A stretch of 11,217 nucleotides of DNA from Candidatus Avacholeplasma faecigallinarum (GTDB lineage Bacteria; Bacillota_I; Bacilli_A; Acholeplasmatales; Anaeroplasmataceae): assembly GCA_018715825.1 (NCBI GenBank), contig DVKU01000036.1, positions 1-11,217 on the forward strand, read 5' to 3'. Positions within the stretch are counted from its first letter, which is position 1; the number at the start of each line of letters is the position of its first letter. The position numbers were made by a program, and so were the translations under genes. Below, one piece after another: positions 6,789 to 11,217 of this stretch. The notes beneath the pieces were generated by a model. It was not told the DNA's origin. It searched no databases and was given only the letters and a program-made list of their open reading frames with translations.

Positions 6789-8282
6789 TTATCTTGTTTT
6801 CATTTGAGGAAATAAAATTACATCACGAATAGAAGTAGACTCAGTTAAGAAGATAATTAATCTATCGATACCAATACCTATTCCTCCACATGGTGGCATA
6901 CCATATTCAAGAGCCTCTACAAAGTCTACATCCATTTCACTAGCCTCTTGGTTACCATTATCCTTTTCCTTTAATTGTTCTAAAAATCTTTCCTTTTGAT
7001 CAATTGGGTCGTTCAATTCGGTATAAGCATTAGCAAATTCTTTTCCACCCATAAAAAGTTCAAATCTTTGAACAAATCTTGGATCTTTTGGATCTTTTTT
7101 AGTAAGAGGTGATATTTCAATTGGATGTCCACATAAAAATGTTGGTTGAATTAATGTAGCTTCACAGTATTCTTCAAAAAAGGCATTAATAATATGTCCG
7201 ACAGTAAAGTGTTTTTCCACAGTTATATTATGCTCTTTTGCAATTTGAGTAGCTTCTTCAAGGGTATAGTGATTATTTTTAAAATCAACACCTGTTTTTT
7301 CTTTGATTATTTCGCACATATCTACTTTTCTAAAAGGCTTAGAAATGTCAATTAGTTCAGAATTTTCATTAAAAGGATTTTTAAATAACTCTTTACCAAT
7401 AACGTTTGTTGCAGCATAACGAATAACTCCTTCACAAATATCCATCATTGATGATAAGTCACCGTATGCTTGATATAATTCCACAGTAGTAAATTCAGGA
7501 TTATGGGTTCTATCCATACCTTCATTTCTAAACAATCTACCGATTTCGTATACACGCTCAAGACCACCAACAATTAAACGCTTTAAGTGAAGCTCAGTTG
7601 CAATACGTAAATAAAAGTTTGCATCTAGGGCGTTGTGATGAGTGATGAATGGTCTAGCAGTAGCACCACCTTGAATGTTTTGTAGAACAGGTGTTTCTAC
7701 CTCTATAAATCCTTCGCCATCAAAATATCTTTGTAAGGCTCTAATAATTTTAGGTCTTAGCATAGCAACTCTTTTGGCATCCTCATTCATTATTAAATCA
7801 AGATATCTTCTACGATATCTTTCCTCAACATCTGTTAGACCATGGAATTTTTCAGGAAGAGGACGAAGTGCTTTTGTAAGGTGAGTGTATGTCTCGCACT
7901 TAATAGTTATTTCACCACTTTGAGTAACCATTACAGTACCTTTAATGCCGACAATATCGCCTATATCAGCAAGCTTAAATAAATTATAAGCCTCCTCACC
8001 AACTACATCCTTACGAATATATATTTGAATATATCCATCACGGTCTTGAATAGAGAAGAATGATGCTTTACCCATTTTTCTAATAAACATTATTCTTCCT
8101 GCTACGCTTACTTCAACATTCATAGCCTCAAGCTCTTCATGTGTATATTGCTTATATTTATTTTTAATATCTTGGCTTTTGCAAGTTACATTATAAGCTT
8201 GTCCGAATGGATCAATTCCTAATTCTCTATATTTTTCTAATTTTGCAATTCTTACAAGCTCTTGTTCAGATCTTTTTTCCAT
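6789..8282 (-). CDS. lysS: Lysyl-tRNA synthetase, class II
   Basis: Charges tRNA-Lys with lysine using ATP. The 497 residues match the bacterial class II enzyme (about 490-505). An N-terminal OB-fold anticodon-binding domain covers roughly residues 55-145 (VSVAGRIMFIRKMGKASFF). The catalytic domain follows with motif 2 (GRLFRNEGMDRTHNPEFT) and motif 3 (GGIGIGIDRLIIFLT) near the C terminus. The start is the ATG at 8282, because GGAGG (8295-8291) lies 8 bases upstream. The earlier in-frame ATG at 8297 actually overlaps this ribosome site and would add five unlike residues. The gene has its own strong promoter with a short leader of about 25 bases, so there is no room for a T-box. A one-base gap separates it from the unknown gene downstream. 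In Bacillus lysS also lies near the spoIIE region. Confidence 0.98.
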   Translation of the reverse strand: MEKRSEQELVRIAKLEKYRELGIDPFGQAYNVTCKSQDIKNKYKQYTHEELEAMNVEVSVAGRIMFIRKMGKASFFSIQDRDGYIQIYIRKDVVGEEAYNLFKLADIGDIVGIKGTVMVTQSGEITIKCETYTHLTKALRPLPEKFHGLTDVEERYRRRYLDLIMNEDAKRVAMLRPKIIRALQRYFDGEGFIEVETPVLQNIQGGATARPFITHHNALDANFYLRIATELHLKRLIVGGLERVYEIGRLFRNEGMDRTHNPEFTTVELYQAYGDLSSMMDICEGVIRYAATNVIGKELFKNPFNENSELIDISKPFRKVDMCEIIKEKTGVDFKNNHYTLEEATQIAKEHNITVEKHFTVGHIINAFFEEYCEATLIQPTFLCGHPIEISPLTKKDPKDPRFVQRFELFMGGKEFANAYTELNDPIDQKERFLEQLKEKDNGNQEASEMDVDFVEALEYGMPPCGGIGIGIDRLIIFLTESTSIRDVILFPQMKTR

Positions 8283-8312
8283 TTTGAATTCCTCCATAAT
8301 TTTACGAAAGAT

Positions 8313-8341
8313 ATTATATCATAGCAAAAGTCAAATTTCAA
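8313..8341 (-). promoter_or_regulatory. Sigma-A type promoter of lysS
   Basis: On the minus strand a -35 box TTGAAA (8341-8336), a 17-base spacer and a perfect TATAAT (8318-8313) preceded by TGA, an extended -10. Five of six -35 bases and all -10 bases match consensus. The predicted start is near 8306, giving a leader of about 24 bases with the GGAGG ribosome site. It lies after the yabQ terminator, so lysS expression does not depend on the sporulation genes. Confidence 0.88.
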
Positions 8342-8371
8342 TAAATGGCCTAAAATAGCCAAAGTTATTAT

Positions 8372-8402
8372 AAAAAAAAGACTATGCTAAAATAGTCTTT
8401 TT
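8372..8402 (-). terminator. Terminator of the yabP-yabQ unit, overlapping the end of yabQ
   Basis: Read leftward, AAAGACTA (8400-8393) pairs perfectly with TAGTCTTT (8384-8377) across an 8-base loop, and the downstream arm runs into eight T (8379-8372). The upstream arm lies inside the last codons of yabQ (Lys-Arg-Leu-Phe), and the TAG stop is in the loop. This separates the sporulation genes from the lysS promoter. Confidence 0.85.
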
Positions 8403-8818
8403 ATACCTATTGGCTTTAAATATGGGTATTTGTGATAATAAGATTTCATATAGATTTTACACCTTATATAGTTATATAATGGTGGCATCAATAAAAGCTT
8501 AATGTAGTAAAATAAAAATATTTTAAATTTGTCTATATAAGCTTTATAAATGGTATTAGTTTTAGTAATATAGCTATGAAATATTTTATATGAGATAGTA
8601 TAACCAACAATAAATATTATGTAGTATATATAAATCATTTGAATACTAAATTTATTAGCTATAGATATCCATAAGAAGGCTATAAAACTAAAAAAGATGA
8701 TATGCTTAATTAGTAGAAGCTTTTTTTGATAAAAGAAAAATGTATCATAGGTGATGTGAGTAAAAGACCCAAGATAAAAGTATAAAGCTAAATAAAGTAA
8801 TTGCTGTAGTGATTGCAT
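8387..8818 (-). CDS. yabQ: Spore cortex protein YabQ-like membrane protein
   Basis: A 143-residue membrane protein with four hydrophobic segments, near residues 4-22, 34-57, 59-80 and 98-117. The rest is Lys/Tyr-rich. YabQ of Bacillus subtilis sits in the outer forespore membrane and is needed for cortex formation. The first segment, ending in G-SFTHITYDT, resembles the G-x-x-x-D-T pattern near the N terminus of YabQ, and the hydrophobic profile fits. The identification rests largely on context: yabP is directly upstream and the two overlap in TAATG, as in the known yabP-yabQ operon. It is shorter than the Bacillus protein (about 210). There is no clear ribosome site, since only AAAAGG lies about 14 bases upstream, so translation is probably coupled to yabP. 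Basic end KPIGIKRLF. Confidence 0.75.
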   Translation of the reverse strand: MQSLQQLLYLALYFYLGSFTHITYDTFFFYQKKLLLIKHIIFFSFIAFLWISIANKFSIQMIYIYYIIFIVGYTISYKIFHSYITKTNTIYKAYIDKFKIFLFYYIKLLLMPPLYNYIRCKIYMKSYYHKYPYLKPIGIKRLF

Positions 8819-9069
8819 TAGGAGAATAGCCTTTTAAGAAAACTCTTTTTTTCAGCATTTTCCTTATGGTCCTTTTTCTCAATAGAATAAATGTTACCAG
8901 ATATTTTTAAAGAGGTATTATTGTTATAAACTTCTTTTAGTTCTAAACCGTCACCTTTTATTTCATATAGTGTTGTATCGATTGTTAATATAAATTTTTG
9001 TTCATTAAATTCTTTTAAATTTGTAACATTATTTATTTCTAATTCATTTTCAGATAAGATCATTTTCAT
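8818..9069 (-). CDS. yabP: Sporulation protein YabP
   Basis: An 83-residue member of the YabP/YqfC family, small proteins of the mother cell needed for spore cortex formation. The family pattern is visible along the whole protein: ELEINNVTNLKEFNEQKFIL, then a YEIKGDGLELKEV stretch, then LKISGNIYSIE, and a C-terminal SFLKRLF that matches the GFFSKLF-type ending of the Bacillus protein. I start it at ATG 9069, because AGGGTGA (9081-9075) gives a ribosome site 5 bases upstream. An in-frame GTG at 9078 lies inside that site. Its stop overlaps the yabQ start by one base. A possible sigma-E promoter lies upstream. In Bacillus, divIC and yabR follow yabQ; here they are absent. Confidence 0.9.
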   Translation of the reverse strand: MKMILSENELEINNVTNLKEFNEQKFILTIDTTLYEIKGDGLELKEVYNNNTSLKISGNIYSIEKKDHKENAEKKSFLKRLFS

Positions 9070-9086
9070 AATTATCACCCTACTTT

Positions 9087-9116
9087 AAGATATGAAAAAC
9101 TTGTAAATAATATGCT
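9087..9116 (-). promoter_or_regulatory. Possible sigma-E (mother-cell sporulation) promoter of yabP-yabQ
   Basis: On the minus strand AGCATATT (9116-9109) fits the sigma-E -35 consensus GKCATATT at seven of eight positions. After 14 bases CATATCTT (9094-9087) fits the -10 consensus CATACAMT at five of eight. Spacing is right for sigma-E, which is known to read yabP-yabQ in Bacillus. The start would fall near 9080, leaving a leader of only about 11 bases. The region is AT-rich, so chance matches are possible. Confidence 0.35.
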
Positions 9117-9129
9117 AATACCATATAAT
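9101..9129 (+). promoter_or_regulatory. Sigma-A type promoter of the thioesterase gene
   Basis: TTGTAA (9101-9106), a 17-base spacer and perfect TATAAT (9124-9129), the same boxes as in front of fba. The predicted start near 9136 falls downstream of the first in-frame ATG (9134), which supports translation from ATG 9146. The promoter overlaps the possible divergent yabP promoter. Confidence 0.75.
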
Positions 9130-9145
9130 TAATATGGTGATTAAA

Positions 9146-9550
9146 ATGAAGGATTATGAAAGAAAAGCATATTATCATGAGACTGATCAAATGCAGATTA
9201 TACATCATGCCAATTATGTTAAATGGCTAGAAGAGGCTAGAATAGATTTTATGGATCAATTAGGCTTTAGTTATTTTGAAATGGAAAAAAGGAATATATT
9301 GTCTTTGGTTTTACAAATTGAGCTTAATTATAAAAATCCTGTTAAGTTTAATGATACTGTGTTAATTAAAATTAAAGTAGAAAGTTATAATGGTGTTAAA
9401 TTAGAATTATCATATGAAATAATAAATAAAGCCACTAATGTTTTATGTGTTAGTGCTAAATCAAAACATTGCTTTATATCAAATGGTAAGGTTGTTAGCT
9501 TAAAAAAGCTATTACCTGAATTTCATGAAAAGATGCTTTCATTAATCTAA
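9146..9550 (+). CDS. Acyl-CoA thioesterase, YbgC/4-hydroxybenzoyl-CoA thioesterase family
   Basis: A 134-residue hotdog-fold thioesterase that hydrolyses acyl-CoA or acyl carrier protein thioesters in the cytosol. The family signature at the N terminus is clear: AYYHETDQMQIIHHANYVKW, in which Asp14 matches the catalytic aspartate of YbgC-type enzymes, followed by WLEEARIDFM. The body has the usual alternating strands and ends in FHEKMLSLI. The start at 9146 is chosen because GGTGAT (9136-9141), which can pair with the AUCACC end of 16S rRNA, lies 4 bases upstream. The ATG at 9134 has no ribosome site. Substrate is unknown; membrane lipid or acyl-CoA housekeeping is likely. The gene lies on the strand opposite to spoIIE and yabP, between them, and its TAA overlaps the spoIIE TAG. 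Confidence 0.9.
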   Translation: MKDYERKAYYHETDQMQIIHHANYVKWLEEARIDFMDQLGFSYFEMEKRNILSLVLQIELNYKNPVKFNDTVLIKIKVESYNGVKLELSYEIINKATNVLCVSAKSKHCFISNGKVVSLKKLLPEFHEKMLSLI

Positions 9551-11217
9551 ATTATTTTTATTACTATGATTGATGCATCATCCTTTAATTCATTGTTAGT
9601 ATTTTGATATAGTTTTTGCAATATATCATTCATAATTTTTTTAGCATCATTGTTAAAATTTATTTCATTTTTTATTTGTAGTTCAGGAACGAAGTCTGAT
9701 ATTCCATCAGACATTAAAATAATGACATCATTTTTAAAAAATTCTAATTCATAGGCTGAATTCATATCATCTAGCTTTAATGGTAAAGCTCTGTTTAGTA
9801 GGCTTTGTAACTCATTGTTGTGATAAATATATGATGTTGTTGATCCTAATTTATAAAGATTCATTTTCATATTGGCAGTATTTAGATTTAAAATATCTAA
9901 AGTGGCATAAGAATCATAGTCGCATTTTAAATCATAAAAGTTTTCTAAAAGCTTTAAAATTGTTTTTAATGAGAAATGGTAACTAGAAAGATTACTGATA
10001 AGTTTAAGAGCTTCACTAGATTCTCTGTAGGCTTTATGACCACTGCCCATTCCATCAGATAGTGCAAAGGTGTATTCTTCATTATAATCTTTTTTAATAT
10101 AAAAGTTATCTCCACTGATAATATTATTATGTTTAGCGAGGATTTGGCTTTCATACTCTACTTTTACCTTTGGCTTTTTATAAATATAAATGACAGAGTT
10201 TTTATTTTCATTTATTACTTTTATATCTAATATTTCGTGAAATGATTTATAAGCTATTTTTAAAAATAATTCCTTGATTATTGGTTTATTGTTTTTTAAT
10301 ATTAATGAAAAATAGATTGTTTTAGAAGCTAGATTGATATCTAGCTTTTCTATTTTATAATTGTAAAAGGTTAAATCTTTAATGAATTTATTATAGCATT
10401 TAGCCATTTTAATATTTTGAGCATATAAAAATTCTAATTCATCTGCTAGTGATGTAATGGCATTAAATTGTAATAAAGGTGTTAGAGAAATATTTGAATC
10501 ATCTATATAAAATTTTATAGCATTTGGGCAACCATAAATATTGTAATTTGGATCACTTATAGCTTGAGATAGAAAGCTATAGCGAATATCCTTTTTATAG
10601 CGACATAAACTATCTTTTTTACAATTAGCACAAAAGTTATTTTCTATAGCCTCTATTTGTTGTTTTTTTATTTCTTTAAGAGTATTTAATCTATCATATT
10701 CTATATTTAAATTATTTACATATTTATTAAAATCCTTAAATAAATTACTGATATAATCATTTTCAATTGTTATTGGCTTTGTTGTAATTTTTAAAAGTGA
10801 CATTAAGATTGAGTATATAAGATAAATATAGGATAATGCATATTTAAAATCTAATGATATTATGATTGCTATTGGCACAAATGAGGTTGCTAAAAAGGAT
10901 GTAAAATCTATATTTATGGTTTTATAGACAGCAAGATAGAGTAATACACCTATAATAAAGAATAGGCTATTATAATAAAGATTTGAAATAATGAATAATT
11001 GCATAAATAAAAAGTAAAATAAGATGTTTAAAGGATTATAAAATGTTATGAGTAATAAATATCCTACAAGAATAGTTAGATGAATTAGGTTATCATTTAA
11101 TGCTATTGTTAGGTGTTTGTTGCCATTTTTATAAAAAACATAGAAGCATTCTATTATGGCATATAATATTAATGAAACTAAGCTAACATATAATGTATCT
11201 AAGGTATAGCTTTGATT
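9547..11217 (-). CDS. spoIIE: Stage II sporulation protein E (PP2C phosphatase), N terminus outside the window
   Basis: SpoIIE dephosphorylates the anti-anti-sigma factor SpoIIAA to activate sigma-F in the forespore and also works at the polar septum. The frame is open to the window edge, giving 556 visible residues. The ATG at 11004 is internal, because the 71 codons before it continue as membrane protein. About five hydrophobic segments fill visible residues 1-145. A linker follows with a cysteine cluster (Cys196, Cys199, Cys205, then Cys230), a feature I recall from SpoIIE proteins. The PP2C domain occupies about residues 360-556, with SGDNF (Asp370), ALSDGMGSG (Asp388), the KLGST stretch, MSDGIS (Asp504) and KDDAS (Asp546/547). 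These are the metal-binding aspartates of the family, so it looks active. Bacillus SpoIIE has about 827 residues, so some 200-270 residues may lie beyond the edge. The family call is firm. Confidence 0.93.
   Translation of the reverse strand, partial: NQSYTLDTLYVSLVSLILYAIIECFYVFYKNGNKHLTIALNDNLIHLTILVGYLLLITFYNPLNILFYFLFMQLFIISNLYYNSLFFIIGVLLYLAVYKTINIDFTSFLATSFVPIAIIISLDFKYALSYIYLIYSILMSLLKITTKPITIENDYISNLFKDFNKYVNNLNIEYDRLNTLKEIKKQQIEAIENNFCANCKKDSLCRYKKDIRYSFLSQAISDPNYNIYGCPNAIKFYIDDSNISLTPLLQFNAITSLADELEFLYAQNIKMAKCYNKFIKDLTFYNYKIEKLDINLASKTIYFSLILKNNKPIIKELFLKIAYKSFHEILDIKVINENKNSVIYIYKKPKVKVEYESQILAKHNNIISGDNFYIKKDYNEEYTFALSDGMGSGHKAYRESSEALKLISNLSSYHFSLKTILKLLENFYDLKCDYDSYATLDILNLNTANMKMNLYKLGSTTSYIYHNNELQSLLNRALPLKLDDMNSAYELEFFKNDVIILMSDGISDFVPELQIKNEINFNNDAKKIMNDILQKLYQNTNNELKDDASIIVIKII

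Noticed and set aside
7675..7884. Plus-strand open frame of 69 codons inside lysS
   Set aside because: It lies wholly antisense to a certain gene, shows no family features and has no ribosome site.
8283..8297. ATG at 8297 as the lysS start
   Set aside because: The ATGGAGG there is the ribosome site of the ATG at 8282; using it would leave no ribosome site upstream and add five residues outside the family pattern.
8283..8312. T-box or other riboswitch in front of lysS
   Set aside because: The leader predicted from the strong promoter is only about 24 bases, with no specifier or antiterminator structure.
8342..8371. Imperfect palindrome around TGGC...GCCA between the yabQ terminator and the lysS promoter
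   Set aside because: Only four clean base pairs and no known matching regulator; too weak to call.
9780..9986. Plus-strand open frame of 68 codons inside spoIIE
   Set aside because: Antisense to the PP2C domain coding region; low-complexity product without support.
9966..10154. Minus-strand open frame of 62 codons in another frame of spoIIE
   Set aside because: Overlaps the conserved phosphatase region in a different frame; a shadow of spoIIE.

Overview
The window is AT-rich chromosomal DNA from a low-GC Gram-positive bacterium (Firmicutes, class Bacilli in the broad sense). Three sporulation genes (yabP, yabQ, spoIIE) point to an endospore former or a close descendant of one. The pyrG-fba pairing, the class II lysyl-tRNA synthetase and strong AGGAGG-type ribosome sites fit the same group. 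A gut Erysipelotrichia-like lineage is my best guess, but that is inference. The standard genetic code holds: Trp is TGG throughout, and the 13 gene ends read TAA (11) or TAG (2), never TGA.

Left part, plus strand (1-4440): pyrG (CTP synthase) ends at an intrinsic terminator. A clear housekeeping promoter (TTGTAA-17-TATAAT) then drives fba (class II fructose-bisphosphate aldolase), followed by a long RpiB/LacA/LacB-type isomerase and a family-4 glycosyltransferase that resembles glycolipid synthases. A terminator closes the unit.

Middle (4441-6181): a small divergent redox or flavin module. An HxlR-family regulator on the minus strand faces a flavin reductase-like gene and an iron-sulfur flavoprotein gene on the plus strand. 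A perfect inverted repeat lies in the shared control region. The regulator has cysteines near both ends, as in the thiol sensor YodB. The flavoprotein gene carries one in-frame TAA at codon 71, with no frameshift, so it is either a fresh pseudogene or a sequencing error. A 15-bp hairpin separates this module from the next unit.

Right part, mostly minus strand (6194-11217): spoIIE (5' end outside the window), then yabP and yabQ (overlapping stop and start), then lysS with its own strong promoter, then a translationally coupled gene of unknown function. A plus-strand acyl-CoA thioesterase gene sits between spoIIE and yabP. Its promoter overlaps a possible sigma-E promoter for yabP, and its stop codon overlaps that of spoIIE. 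In Bacillus the yabP-yabQ-divIC-yabR-spoIIE order is contiguous; here divIC and yabR are missing and the order is rearranged.

No tRNA, rRNA, CRISPR array, insertion sequence or attachment site was seen. No gap between genes exceeds about 170 bases. I found no clearly undescribed system. The best leads are the interrupted iron-sulfur flavoprotein with its cysteine-bearing regulator, the compressed divergent yabP/thioesterase control region, and the unknown gene coupled to lysS.
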